From assembly GCA_001599595.1 (NCBI GenBank), contig BCHH01000001.1:3997068-4061067 (forward strand): 64,000 bases of DNA, given 5' to 3'. This DNA comes from Beverwykella pulmonaria (lineage: Eukaryota; Ascomycota; Dothideomycetes; Pleosporales; Melanommataceae). Under the pieces are notes generated by a model, which was given only the letters and a program-made list of their open reading frames with translations, was not told the DNA's origin and did no database searches. This document shows, piece by piece, positions 1 to 11,665 of the stretch. Both the position numbers and the translations under genes were made by a program. Position 1 is the first letter of the stretch, and each line of letters opens with the position of its first letter.

Positions 1-3000
1 GAGCAGCGCCAAACCCCCCGATGCGCAACCTGATGCGCCAAAGCCTCCCGATCCGAGGAAGCTCATCGGAGGGGCTTCTTGGACTGGCAAGCTCCCAGTG
101 AATCTACTGTCGGAGCATTTTCAGAAGCAGAAATGGGCGAAGCCGGACTACCGAATGGTGAGGATTCCATGTGTGAAGATTCCATGTGTGAAGATAGGCT
201 GCATGTTCTCTCACCTCCGAGAATGAATACAGGAGGTTCTATAGGGAGCACTAAAAGTACTGCTTGTCGATACCAGAGAACTTTGTGAGGCAGAGCGAAT
301 CATGGTTCCTATGGCCTGCGTCTGTTTGACCACCCTACGACTTCAGGAATTCCCCTCCCCAGACGTGATAATAGGCAGCATCGAACAAAGCTGACTCGAC
401 GAAGCACAGAGACGGCGATACGTACGCTGCCCACGTAGTCCTATCGAAAACGAACCCCAAGACCCGCGAAACCACCACGCTCCCGCCGTTCAAGATTCCC
501 GCAGAACTCGCAGAACTCGCGCGCCAGCCATCCGCCGTCGAGGCCCGTAATTTCGCTGCCGCCTACACGCTCTTCCGCATCGCGAGCGCAAAGAACATGC
601 ACATGATGCTGCCTCCCACGTATAGAGATCTCTGGAAGGGGCTATTCACCGATCTGAAAAAAGCCGATGAGAAGGAAGGCAAGGCCTGGATGTACGAGGC
701 GGATCCCTTCTTTGGCTTTCAAGAGCGCGAGAAGGCGAGGGAGCTGGCAGCAAAACAGCGCGAGAGGAAGCAGAGAGAACTCGAACAGGCCCAGAAAGCC
801 CAGAATCTCCAGCCTGGTATGCCCAACCCAGGCTCGAACAGCTCTTCTGGAGGACGGAATATTCTGAAAGGCTGGGAGCGAGTACCCAAAATTGAGCTCG
901 GAAAGAGAACCAGGAAAGAAGTCGAGAGGCTGATCCGACGAGACGCCATCTGGAACCCACACCATGTGGAAATGGACCTAAATACCCGGCTAAGGGTCGA
1001 AGACGAACTTACAGATCTTGGCTTTCGCAGGAGTCATGTTGAGGAAGCTGCCGATATTTGCAAGGATCGGGAAGAGATACTGGAGTGGCTCCTTATCCAC
1101 GTCCCCGAAGACGATCTTCCGCCTTGGAGTCTTCCCGATGGCTACGTTGCGGGTATAAGCATGGCCAGTGGCAACCTCAAACGCGAGGGAGCCATTAAGC
1201 GCCTGGCCGCTGCTGGGTACGCCACTGAACTGTGTGAGGAAGCATACGACAACCAAGGAGGAGACGAAGCCAGGGCTGCAGCATTCCTCCAAGCACACCT
1301 ACTCCGACCTACCGATGATGAAAAGGACATTGCTCAAGAGTTGGCGGACCTTGTGCTTCAAGATTCGTCCAAAGAGGAGTGGGAAGATATGGATTCTTGG
1401 GATGAAGAGCTTTCTTCTTTGGAAGCCATATACGACAAGCTTTATGAGAGGCCATCGCCTGAAGTCTGCCGGATTCAGCTCGACATCAAACAAGAAGGGA
1501 AGCGTCTTGTTCTCCAAGTGAGGAAGCCCTTCGGACCCTACCCGTCGGTGCTTCCCATCCTCACATTCGAGGCAGCTATACCAGCCTACATTCGGCTCAG
1601 CATTGTTCGACAGGCTCTTATTCACGCCCAGGCTAATTGTCTCGGCATGCCAATGATATTCGACATCGTGGATTGGCTGCAACAAAATGCTGCGGCCATC
1701 TTCAAGAATCCTGGAAGATTGACCGACGTCTCGTCTGGTCTGTCTGCAGCTGATCACCAAACTACCAGCAAACAATCTTATGGTAGATCGACAAAGAAGC
1801 AATCTCGGAATCCAATCGATTGGACAACAGGAACACAAACCAGTCAGAGGATGTTGTCACAATGGGAATCAAAGCAAGCGTCACCAGCCCAGCAAAAGAT
1901 GATGAAAGCTCGTCAAAATCTACCTGCCTGGAGATTGCGAGAAGAAATAGTTCATACAGTCAACCGTAGCAAAGTTACCATTATTTCCGGCGAGACGGGT
2001 TCAGGAAAGTCTACGCAATCGGTTCAATTCATCCTCGACGATATGATTCAGAAAGAAATCGGTGGCGCAGCCAACATTATATGCACGCAGCCGCGAAGGA
2101 TATCTGCCTTGGGTCTTGCCGACCGTGTTTCTGACGAGAGATGCTCGCAGGTCGGCGACGAGATAGGCTACATCATTCGCGGAGAATCGAAGCAGAAGCC
2201 GGGCGTGACCAAAATCACCTTCGTAACAACCGGTGTCCTCCTCAGGCGACTCCAAACTTCTGGCGGTAGCTCAGACGATGTTGTCGCCGCTCTCGCGGAT
2301 GTCAGTCACGTCGTGGTTGACGAAGTACACGAACGTAGCTTGGATACTGACTTTCTTCTCGTACTGCTGCGAGATATACTACATCGACGAGACGACCTGA
2401 AGGTCATCCTGATGAGTGCAACTCTGGACGCAGATGTCTTCGAGTCATACTTCCGGGGCGTAGGTCCTGTGGGGCGAGTTGAGATTGAAGGGAGGACTCA
2501 CCCTGTGGAAGACTTTTACGTTGATGATGTCATGCACTTCACCAAATTTAGAGGTAGCCGAGATGACTTTGAGGACGAGACTGGAGACAAGGCATTCTCT
2601 GCGAATCTTCGGAGCATTGGGTTTGGGATCAATTATGATCTCATTGCCGAGACTGTGCACTACATCGATCATCAGCTGGGTCCTGAAGAAGGGGGCATTC
2701 TCATCTTTCTTCCAGGAACCATGGAGATCGAGCGGTGTTTGCAGGTAAGTTAAGCGTTTTCTACAGCTCACAGATATATCTGCTAATTCGTTATATAGGC
2801 ACTTCGCCAATTCTCGAACTACCATCCTCTTCCCCTACACGCGTCACTCCTTCCTGCGGAGCAGAAGCGAGTGTTCCCTCGAGCGCCTGCTGGGAAACGT
2901 AAGATCGTCGCAGCCACCAACGTTGCGGAGACATCCATCACAATTGAAGATATCGTGGCTGTCATCGACACGGGCCGTGTCAAGGAAACGAGCTTCGATC

Positions 3001-4304
3001 CCCAAAGCAACATGGTCCGGCTCGCAGAAACTTGGGCTTCACGAGCAGCATGTAAGCAGCGTCGTGGTCGTGCTGGTCGTGTCCGGGCCGGGGAGTGTTA
3101 CAAGTTGTACACTCGGAATGCAGAGGCGAAGATGATGGAGCGACCAGATCCCGAGATTCGACGAGTGCCGCTTGAGCAACTTTGTCTATCTATCAAGGCA
3201 ATGGGAGTTCAAGATATATCAGGTTTCTTAGCGTCCGCTCTTACACCACCGGAAAGCACAGCAGTCGAAGGCGCCATTAGGCTTCTCGGCCAAATAGGAG
3301 CCATTCACGATAATGAGCTGACTGCGCTGGGAAGGCATCTTTCCATGATCCCAGCCGATCTCCGCTGTAGTAAACTTCTCGTCTACGGTGCAACATTTGG
3401 CTGTCTCGAGGCCGCGCTCACGATAACTTCTATTCTCACAGCCCGTTCCCCTTTCCTCTCACCTCGAGAACGAGACGAAGAAACGCGGAAGGACTTCGCC
3501 CGTATCCGAGCCTCATTTTCGCAAAACCAAGGCGACCTTCTCGTGGACCTTCGCGCATATGAGCAATGGTCTGCATTGCGAAGCAAAGGCATGCCCACGC
3601 GGGAACTCCGGTTCTGGTGTCAGGACAATCGACTTTCCTCTCAGACCTTATTCGACATTGCCTCGAACAGGTCTCAATACCTTTCCTCTCTCAAAGAGAT
3701 CTCCCTTATCCCAGCCTCTTACTCCTCCGCGAACCCCGCCTCCTACGGCTCCTACAACAAATACAATAGCAACGATGCGCTGCTCCGCGCCTTAATCGCG
3801 GGCTCATTCAACCCGCAGATTGCGCGAATCCAACTCCCGGATAAGAAATTTGCAGCAGGTATCGCCGGCGCTGTGGAACTCGACCCAGAGGCCCGAACGA
3901 TCAAATACTTCAACCACGAAAATGGCCGCGTCTTCGTGCATCCCTCCTCCACACTCTTCTCCTCGCAAACCTTCCCATCGAATGCGACGTTCATCTCGTA
4001 CTTCAACAAGATGGCGACGAGCAAAGTGTTTGTGAGGGATCTGACACCGTTTAATGCGTACAGTCTTCTTATGTTCGCGGGCGAGATCCAGGTAGATACA
4101 CTAGGGAGGGGCTTGGTGATTGATGAGTGGATCAGGTTAAGAGGGTGGGCGAGGATAGGGGTACTGGTGAGCAGGCTGAGGGGGATGTTGGATAGGGTGC
4201 TGGAGAAGAAGGTTAGGGAACCGGGTTGGGAAGTTAGTGGGAGGGAGAAGGAGGTTGTGGACTGTGTGAGGTGGATGGTGGAGAGGGATGGCTTAGATAA
4301 CTGA
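1..4304 (+). CDS. DEAH/DEVH-box RNA helicase, DHX57/YLR419W type (5' partial)
   Basis: Large superfamily 2 RNA helicase entering from the left edge. Exons by phase: <1-157, 375-2744, 2799-4304; about 1,343 residues are visible. The first exon reads in frame 2 and carries a conserved segment (WTGKLPVNLL at 80). Intron 158-374 (GTGAGG...ATAATAG) is inferred from phase and from the coding frame being open back to 375. Intron 2745-2798 is clear (GTAAGT, TGCTAATTC branch, ATATAG). In order: N-terminal segment, two UBA-like helical stretches (about 990-1300), an RWD domain (about 1390-1690), the ATPase core with Walker A GETGSGKSTQ (about 1990), motif II VVDEVHERS (DEVH, not DEAH), SATLDAD, then the C-terminal RecA lobe, HA2 and OB-fold region. 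Members of this family act on structured RNA or ribosomes in the cytoplasm; the specific role here is inferred from architecture only. Stop TGA at 4302. Confidence 0.93.
163..195. repeat. Tandem 15-mer duplication in helicase intron
   Basis: Two perfect consecutive copies of GATTCCATGTGTGAA plus the first three bases of a third. It sits just inside the proposed first visible intron (158-374) of the helicase gene, so it should not affect the protein. The unit is 15 bp, so if the first exon were read through, the repeat would add in-frame residues before the TGA at 236. Confidence 0.8.
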
Positions 4305-4786
4305 TAGATGGGTTGAATCAGTTCCGGGTACGATTAGACTTGGAAACAGATATAGACGGTGTTCGATGAGACGTATGCATGCGCATTGGGCTGGAGTTGA
4401 TAAAAGTTGGCTTGGATTAGAGCTCTTATCATTCGATCATTATTTTTGTTGGACCGAGTCAGACTCCTTCTAATCACTTTTTTTATTTGGAAAGATTTTA
4501 CAACTGTGGAGGCCTTTGTGTAAGATTCGATCAAGCTAATGCGCTTTAATTTAGCTTACCAAGTACACTAGGGCCCTGCAGTGAATTGAGGATCATGACG
4601 TCAGTGCATCATAGCCTCGCTAACATCTTCCATCTTACTTTGACCCGGAAATAGGAACACAGATTTAATATTTGATTCCTACGACCTGGCACAGTATCAG
4701 CATTATTTGTTCCACAAAGTCACTCATCAATACCTCCATCAGTATCAAGATCAACATAGTATTATCGTTGCCAAACGTCGCTCAAA
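4305..4786. other. Intergenic region, helicase 3' end and next promoter
   Basis: No coding pattern is seen. The first half is AT-rich and is probably 3' UTR of the helicase; the last ~120 bases before 4787 are pyrimidine- and CA-rich, typical of a fungal 5' leader. Confidence 0.5.
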
Positions 4787-5272
4787 ATGGGCATCCCCTA
4801 CTCTCGCGAAATAAACGCCGCCTTCGAACAAGTAACCCCCCTAGTGGCCGCCGGTTTCAAAGTCCTCCGTACGACGAAAAACATATCTATACTACTCGCC
4901 GTCATCCAGGTCCTAACCGTCTTTCTCCTCTTCTTTGTCCTAACCGCGCTTATTCTACTTCTCTACTCGGTGAACCCCGACCTAGAAAAGGAGAGGAAGG
5001 AGATTGTGACGCCGTTGTTGAAATGGCTGGCGAGATTTAGCGTTTGGGGTGTTGTGAGGAGTGTGGTGAGCGCAGTGGGGGGGCTAGCGGTCACACTGGG
5101 GGTCGCGTGGTGGGTGTTTTTACAGGAGAGCAATGGGGTTGAGAGAGAGGGGGATGCGGATGCGGATAAGGCGTTGGGGGAAATGGATGAAAAGGAGAAA
5201 GAAAAAGAGAAAAAGAAGAAGGACAGTGGCAAAAAGAATGGGAAGAAAGATGACGATGAGAAGAAGAAATGA
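4787..5272 (+). CDS. Small fungal membrane protein with lysine-rich tail
   Basis: Single-exon ORF of 161 residues starting MGIPYSREIN after a CA-rich leader (CTCAAAATGG, good Kozak-like context). A long hydrophobic stretch at about residues 33-62 (ISILLAVIQVLTVFLLFF...) may be one long or two short helices; a second at about 88-112 ends in AWWVFLQ. The last ~45 residues are acidic then a run of lysine and glutamate with many KEKEKKKK-like repeats. The layout (hydrophobic hairpin plus charged cytosolic tail) suggests an ER or mitochondrial membrane adaptor, but I do not recognise the family. The G/T-rich codon use of the second half differs from the C-rich first half. Confidence 0.7.
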   Translation: MGIPYSREINAAFEQVTPLVAAGFKVLRTTKNISILLAVIQVLTVFLLFFVLTALILLLYSVNPDLEKERKEIVTPLLKWLARFSVWGVVRSVVSAVGGLAVTLGVAWWVFLQESNGVEREGDADADKALGEMDEKEKEKEKKKKDSGKKNGKKDDDEKKK

Positions 5273-5492
5273 GGCGGTGGTGGACCTGCTAAGATTTCGA
5301 TTCGTAGTTCTTTCCTAGGGGCCCATCGTCAATTCTCATCGTAGATCCTGCTCCCCACAATATATCCCGTAATTACGTCCCTGTGCACAAATCCAACCAC
5401 TTCGCCCCTTTCTCGAACCTCCACTCCACCTCCTCATCCCTCCCCCTTAAGCCCCTCCCTAAAATCCCTTAAACCTTCCGATTCCTCCACTT

Positions 5493-5828
5493 CTATTTAT
5501 TCACACGTCCTCTATCAAAATGCGTATACATCGTATTCAGATTGCAATCATACATCGTGTACAGGACCACAAGCTCGGTAGTGAGTGTTTTGGACAAGAG
5601 CGAGGGTTCTTCCAGTAGGAGTGCATTGAACTTGAAACAGCCGTCGATGTAGAAAACAGTGAGTGTGCGGACTTGCCCGTTGGCGCCGAGACAGTATGGG
5701 TCGTTGTAGGCGGTGATTTCGATGGCGGAGAAGTTGGCGAGGAGTAGGAGGAGGACGGATAGGAGATGTCGAGATAGGGTTGGTATTTTAAGGATTCTGT
5801 GATTGGTGTTTAGGACGATTTTATAAGC
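5493..5828 (-). pseudogene. Orphan exon of a small secreted-type protein, no start codon
   Basis: On the minus strand an open frame runs from just after a TAA at 5829-5831 to TAG at 5493. It has a leucine-rich core (HLLSVLLLLLANFSAIE) that looks like a signal peptide, then about 75 residues with three cysteines (YC, GC, DC contexts). There is no ATG before or in the hydrophobic core. A CACAG acceptor lies in frame near 5800, so this could be a second exon, but no convincing first exon with an ATG was found upstream to 6120. It may be a decayed effector-like gene or an exon with an unusual start. Confidence 0.35.
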
Positions 5829-6404
5829 TTAGTTACCTCGACTCAAAGTTAAGCCGAAGGTCTTCTTAGTTTTGTTTTCGAGCTGAGGGTGAGCGGGCAC
5901 GGAAAAATATCAATGAGCTCACACAACTGCAGCGTCAATCGCTAGAATTCTCCCCCGACTAATACATCTCCACCATTTGAATGTAAATTTGCCCTGTAAC
6001 CAAGTATCTACTCACTTAGGTTGCCGAGGCAAACGTTCGGTCTTATCTAAATGTGTAAGATTGGCCATTGTCTACACACCTATTTCCCACTATGAAGTCG
6101 TCGGCTTTTCAACCTTAAATGTCAATAACCGGAAATAAGATAATGGAGTTAAATAGATAATAAGTGACATACTGAGAACAAGAGCCTAACATTTAGCTCT
6201 TCTCACTCGCACAAGTCTCTTAAGCCAGCCAACTCGTCTCTATCGCAAGATGTGATGCATTATCGAAGACCTTTACACCCAGCCTATCCGAAGCCATGTT
6301 ATACCACCCACCACTATTCATTCTTCAATACAACCACATGATCTCCTGCATCGAATTCGACCCTACGCCCCTTCAACCCACCACTTCTCCTGTCACAACA
6401 GCCC
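5829..6404. other. Intergenic, AT-rich
   Basis: No coding exon supported. The part from 5940 to 6250 is AT-rich with several stops in every frame; the last 100 bases are probably the 3' UTR of the eIF4E-like gene on the minus strand. Confidence 0.5.
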
Positions 6405-7169
6405 TTAAGCGCCAGGAGCAATAAACCCCTTATGCTCCTTATGCGCCTTATACCAATAACTATCCTTCTTGGGCTTGAGCTCATCCGACAGCTTCTCCAG
6501 GATCGTAGCCAGGAGTTTCTCTTTCCCCTCCTCGTTCTCCGCGTCGCGATTCCAGACAGCAATCTGCACCGCGTTCCAGCGGACGCTGTAGGACAGACCG
6601 CAGATATCGTCGTTGAAGGCTATTCCCATCATCAGCCAATGCGTAAGGAAAGAGAAAGGGGATCAGGATGGCGTACACTCCCTCTTCGTCTCGACAGCCC
6701 CCTGCAGCACATCGCCGACACTCAACAAGCACATCTCATGCCAAAACTGTGCGGCATTCTCCTTGCTCACACGGAAATAATACGCACCGCCCTTCTCATT
6801 CCTCGGGTCTTCCCAGAGCGGCTTGACCCCGAGGTGAAAGAGGTGGATCGAGTCCCGCAGCTTCAAGTTCTCGACGGGAATGTTGTTGAAATGCTGATAG
6901 AATTCTTTCACGCTGATGATCTGCTCGCCCAGCGGCTTCGGTCGCGAGGCGAACTCGTCGAGGGAGACGGACTTGTCCTTGGAGGCGGAAGATTGCTGGC
7001 CTTTCTCGGCCCAGAATTGCCATTTGAAGCGGAATTCGGGGACACGCACGGATTTGAAGATGGAGGAGAGCATGGCGGTGCCGCGAGCTGGGGAAGCAGT
7101 TGCGGCGGCCTCGGCGGCAGAAGCAGGGGGGAGGTTAGTCGTGCTAAGCACGGGGAAACGGCCAGCCAT
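6405..7169 (-). CDS. eIF4E-family cap-binding protein, class II-like
   Basis: Two exons, 6677-7169 and 6405-6619, joined in phase 1 across intron 6620-6676 (GTACGC...GAATAG, 57 nt); the intron keeps the frame but holds an in-frame TGA. The product is about 235 residues. It shows the eIF4E fold: FKWQFWAEK, then VKEFYQHFNNI, HLFHLGVKPLWEDPRNEKGG, GDVLQGAV and DDICGLSYSVRWN. The tryptophan between the W-cap residues (W102 type, PLWEDP) is kept, whereas the W56 position is tyrosine (EFYQHF), as in class II 4EHP-type proteins. Class II members bind the mRNA cap weakly and often act as translation repressors; that role here is inference. Start chosen at MAGRFPVL (7169); the frame stays open upstream to about 7260, so an earlier start or exon is possible. 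Confidence 0.85.
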
Positions 7170-8500
7170 GATGTCGGTTAGGAAGGTGATGTCGAGGTTA
7201 GTGGCGATGGCTTCGAGTTCGTGTGGGTGGACAGTCGGCAGAACTGGTTTCAGATTCTGAGAAGTCGTGCTCGAGGATGGGTGAAAGTGGAGTGAGATTG
7301 TGATTGAGGGCCTTTTCGCAGAAGGAGATACAAGCAGCAGAAGTCTGCAGCATGTTGATTAGACGAGTGATCTCTACCACTGTGGGACGGTTTTGAAGAG
7401 AGAGAAGAGAACGAGAGGAAACGGTTCTTGTGATAGGAAATAGCAGAGGTGCGGAGGTGAACAAGCAGAAACAGAGAAAGAAAGAATTAGCCAGCTTTTA
7501 AGCTTGGCATTGCAGCCCTGACGCACAATAGCAAACGTTCGTGTTGTGCGTTATTCAGAAGAGGATTGAATAGAATGTGGTGAGAGATGAAGGTGATGGT
7601 AAATGCTCCTTTGGGAGGAGATGTAATGTGAATCATGACGGGGGTTGACGATTCATTCTCGCAGTGAGAGGCCCAGGGGTCGAGAACAACATGGAGGATG
7701 CAAACGAAGAGAGAACATGAGGGGTGCAGTGAATGGACAGGAAATCTCCTGACCGAGACGGGCAATGCAAGAGGAGCATCTCCGCCCTCTTTTCTGAGTG
7801 CTCTGTCTCCAAAAGGCCAAAGAAACGCAGGAATGACAAGGTTCACACGAGAAAGACTTATACAGGGCGTTTACATACCAATGCACACGCAGTTCACTCG
7901 TGCACTACCCCTGCAAACTATCCCAAATCACCAGATAACCGTTCCCGGGCAGAAGGCGCTGTATGCAAAGACCAACAAAAGCCGTGAAGTGCAGGAGAAT
8001 GCCAAAGACGGGCCCGGAAAGGACAGGAGAGTAATAGGCAGCACGCGGTGAAGAGGTGAGGTTGGCGCTGGGTGCAGGACGGCGGGCTTTAAGCAGCTCT
8101 CCCGGCGCCAGTGTCAGCATGCAGCCGCCCCGTTTTGCGTTGTGTTTCAAGACCCCAGCCCACACAGCCTGTGAGATCTAGAGCTCGGGGACTCGACGCC
8201 TGAGGCAACTCCATGATTTCCCCAACCGTGGCCTTGGCGGGGACGATGCCCGATAGTGGCCATCATTGGAGAAAATGTTGAAGCCAGCGGAGGGTTTTGG
8301 CGAGCGTGGAGGTGGATGCTCCTGTCAGGACTCGCGGGAAACGGAGAGAGGCGCGGAGAGGAGACCAATCAGACGAATGACGTTGGTTGTACAAAAAAAA
8401 ACCCCGCTAGCCAAGTTTGAAACTTCGAGAGCTTCCCCGAAATTCAATACTCCAACATCGTCCGCCACGCACGCCCAAACAGCATCTCCACACGCCCACA
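7170..8500. other. Divergent intergenic region (eIF4E-like / NOPCHAP1-like)
   Basis: About 1.3 kb between two divergent genes. An 88-codon ORF on the minus strand (7198-7464, starting MFTSAPLLFP) lies in the eIF4E-like leader and could be an upstream ORF or an extra 5' exon, but I could not join it in phase. A poly-A run (8393-8402) is close to the plus-strand gene. No other coding evidence. Confidence 0.45.
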
Positions 8501-9303
8501 ATGGCCCCCGAGGAACCGCGCACAACATCCGCAAACGCGGCCCCGAGCTCGAAACGGCAGACTCGTACCCCGACAGCCTACACAGACCGCCGCAAACGCG
8601 TGAGGCTCACGCCCACCTCGAGCTCGACCTCCGACCCCTCCTTCTCCGACGAGTCGTCTCTTATGCCCACGAGCGTGAGCGCGCCCGATGAATTGACAGA
8701 TGCGAGCGATGTTGAGTCCGACAGTGAGAGCGAATTAGAAGAATCGAGCGAGGAGCCAAGTTCCGAAAGCGAGAGCGGGAGCGGGGAGGACAGCGACGAG
8801 GAGCTGCAATCAGAGAGGGAGGATGAAGACGGCATTGTCAATCTACCCGCTGTCCGGGCAAGGAAACCGAATATGAAGCTGCCGAAGGATGAGCTGGGGC
8901 CCGACTTGCGTCCGTTTCTGGCAAGCTTTCTTCCGCAGTTGAAGGCGGCGAACGAAGCCTTGGAGAAAGAGCGGGCGGCGGGCACATTGAAAGCGAAGGT
9001 GATAGATAGCGAGGACGCTGTTGAGGGGGAGGGCGAGTACATCGAGATGGTTCGTGAAGAGGCTCGATAATAGAACGTGTGGGTGCAGTGGCTGACTTGA
9101 TATAGGACCTCGGTCTCGGCGTGCTTAAAGAGAAAAACCCCAACGCGGACGATGCCTCGTCCTCGAGCGAGAGTGAAGACAAAGACACTGCCGACGGAGC
9201 AGGCCAGCTGAAGCCGAAGGACATATTAAGCAAGCTCATGGGCCGAAAATCAAAAGGAGACGCAGTGGATATTCAAGTAGTCGGCGATGTGCAAGCGAAA
9301 TGA
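8501..9303 (+). CDS. NOPCHAP1 (C12orf45)-like protein
   Basis: Two exons, 8501-9049 and 9106-9303, phase 0, intron 9050-9105 (GTTCGT...CTGAC...ATAG). The 248-residue product has a basic N-terminus, a very acidic serine/glutamate middle (residues ~60-110), then a conserved block LGPDLRPFLASFLPQL followed by EYIEM, with DLGLGVLKEKN encoded at the start of exon 2. This block is the signature of NOPCHAP1, which in animals bridges NOP58 and the R2TP chaperone during box C/D snoRNP assembly. The same function in this fungus is inferred. Start ATG at 8501 has context CACAATGG. The 3' end faces the convergent DUF1264 gene. Confidence 0.75.
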
Positions 9304-9463
9304 GTTGGGGAAGGGAGTAGTGGTATCTCAGCTTGAAAGCGTAATAAGCAAGAGCTACCATGGCTGCTTCCTTGTATTTGAAACCGCGTGTGAATCCCAC
9401 CTCGCGCCTCCCCTATCTGATTGAAACACGGCTCTCCATCATCGCAATACCGGCACAAGACTA

Positions 9464-9492
9464 GAAGAAGGAAGGAAGGAAAGAAAGAAAGA
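9464..9492. repeat. GAAG/GAAA microsatellite
   Basis: Purine run made of GAAG, GGAA and GAAA units in the short space between two convergent genes. Confidence 0.8.
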
Positions 9493-9602
9493 ATCATATC
9501 AGCATGCGCGATACTGCTACATATGCCAGACAAATAGGGCCCAACGTTTGAGCTACGTACTTCCTAGAGCTCAAACTTCATTCCCAACCCACCTCATCAT
9601 TT

Positions 9603-10626
9603 CTACTTCCTCCACGCCGCATCCGCCCATCCTTCCAACACGGGTTCCTGCATATACTCCCTCACATCTTTCTTACTCTTCCAATCACTCCCAAACCTTT
9701 GATCCCTGTTTCCCACCGCCTCCTCAAACCCCTTCATCTGCCCCTCGGCGGTAAAGCTCGTCATCAACTTCGGCTCTCCCAGTGGCAGCTTATCCCCCCG
9801 ATCCACCTGCCACAAATGATACACCTTCCCATAAAGCTTGATGACTTCTTCCATCTCCTTGTTCTCGGCGACTTCCCACACCACCTCCGGCAAGACTGCG
9901 GGTTTAGGCATGATTAGCATTCCAGATTTAACTTCGAAGACGTGCGTGTGCCAGAGTGTTTGCTCGTCTGCGTCCATTGTGTTGAACAAATCCGGCGTAA
10001 TCATGTATTCTGGCCGTCTGTTAGTTTGCTTCATCTACTCCTGGACACCTACAGGCGTATTCATTCCCCAAAAGAGAGATACGCAGACCATGTGCAGAGG
10101 GAAGAATAACGCATACCGATCCCGATAATCCTCGCCCCCTTCTCCGGCGAATCATACAAAATACACTGCCTGACCTCATCGTTCAAGTGGCTGCAGTAGT
10201 GGTTCGCCTCTACATAACGAGTTGGTTCGTCCGCGTAGGCGTGGAAAGCGTTGAGGTGTGCGCATATGCGCTCGACGGGGGCGAAGTTCTGGGTTTGTGG
10301 GGTTAGAAAAGGTTAGGTATACGAAGTCGCCTTGTTTCAGAACGAAATAGCTCGTGTCTTAGTGAGGGATATGAAGATGCAAAATCTAGCGCGAGATGTA
10401 AGGAATCAAGCAAGCTAACTATACATAGTCCGACTGTCGCTTCCAGCGGTCATGTTGCTGGTCTTGCAAATCACGCTTGGGTGTCTCTCAAGACACTAAC
10501 GGGGGGGAAATGGCGGAGATGAAAGGAGATATATACCTGGACTGCAGCAGCGCCCGTCTCGAGCGTCTTATTCGTTATTGACTCTGGGTCGCCAGCAGCT
10601 CTGTTGGTCACAGGTAATGAGTCCAT
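9603..10626 (-). CDS. DUF1264 / oil-body-associated-like protein
   Basis: Three exons on the minus strand: 10537-10626, 10117-10288 and 9603-10009, joined in phases 0 and 1. Introns are 10289-10536 (248 nt, long for this window) and 10010-10116. The product is 222 residues. It begins [16 protein letters not shown] and then has [72 protein letters not shown]. These blocks match the DUF1264 family, whose plant members (OBAP) associate with lipid droplets; fungal members are uncharacterised. The reading frame is intact. The long first intron was placed by the GTATAT donor and CCCAG acceptor that restore the conserved frame. Confidence 0.82.
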
Positions 10627-11665
10627 TGTGTGGACCAAATGCGGCGTTAGGAGTTGGAAATTGGAAATTGAAAACTGTCAGTCACAATTATGTTGCCTTC
10701 ACACATACGGAGGTGTAATTCTCGGGATCTTACACGTGAACGTTTGAGAAAGAGCGATGAAGAAGGACTGACGTCATAGTGATGTCTCGTGACTGCACCG
10801 CAGAAGGTAACAAAAGTGAGTAAGAGATTGCACGTACTATGTGGTTCTATTAGTTTGTGATGAAGCTGTTACAGTGGCGAAAATTTGAGGAGCAGTTCGT
10901 TGGCCTTAGCATAGCGCATCCCTCAGGAGCGACGGGAAGTTCAAAGTGTCCTATTGTGATGCAAGTTTGCACGTGCCAGGGAATGTAGCAATTAACATGT
11001 CTCATGGACAAAGAGTCCTCTGTACGTGTTTGATTCGTTGGGGTATTTGTTGACCATGCGAAGTATGATCTTCAATCTAAATACACCCCCACTCATAGAA
11101 ATCGATGCTTCTCAAATGGAGAAGATACTGAAAATGTCTGGTAGTATAAGAGGCCTCGCCGCATTGAGAGAACATTAGACACTGTGCAGTATCAACCTTG
11201 GCAAAGACCAAGACAGTAGCAGAGATTGGTGGGACTTCAAAAATTAAAAAGGGAAACTAGCAAGATCTGTGAACCCGAGTAGAGACAAGGCCAACGCACA
11301 CATGACTTTCTTAGGGATGAAGATAAAACATAGGAAGAGTGTAGGAAGTTTAACGTCCATGCCTTCCCCACGGAAAATTTCGAGCCTCATTGTTGAACAT
11401 TCTGAAGACACAAAAGGTTTTGCTCTTGGTACTAGGATCTTGTCTGCCAGTCGAAGTACCGCAAACGCCCGTAACGCCAGTAACATCAGAGGCCCTTACC
11501 TCGTTGTATAATCTGATCAAGCAGCATCGATGCTTTTCCGCTTCATAAGTCAAGCAAACAGCGCCAACAGAGGCATGTACAGAAGCTCGCAAGTGCCGCC
11601 CAAATATCCTTTGCCAAATTTGCCCTCTTTCAGGACCAAAATTGATTCTTGTGCAAAATAAACAT
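10627..11665. other. Intergenic region
   Basis: About 1 kb upstream of the DUF1264 gene. Short ORFs on both strands between 11240 and 11690 overlap one another and have no recognisable motif. No gene supported. Confidence 0.5.

Noticed and set aside
5153..5271. Lysine/glutamate-rich low-complexity tail as a separate repeat element
   Set aside because: It is the coding tail of the membrane protein at 4787-5272.
8578..9239. Serine-rich antisense ORFs opposite the NOPCHAP1-like gene
   Set aside because: They are the reverse complement of acidic Asp/Glu/Ser codons and carry no signal of their own.
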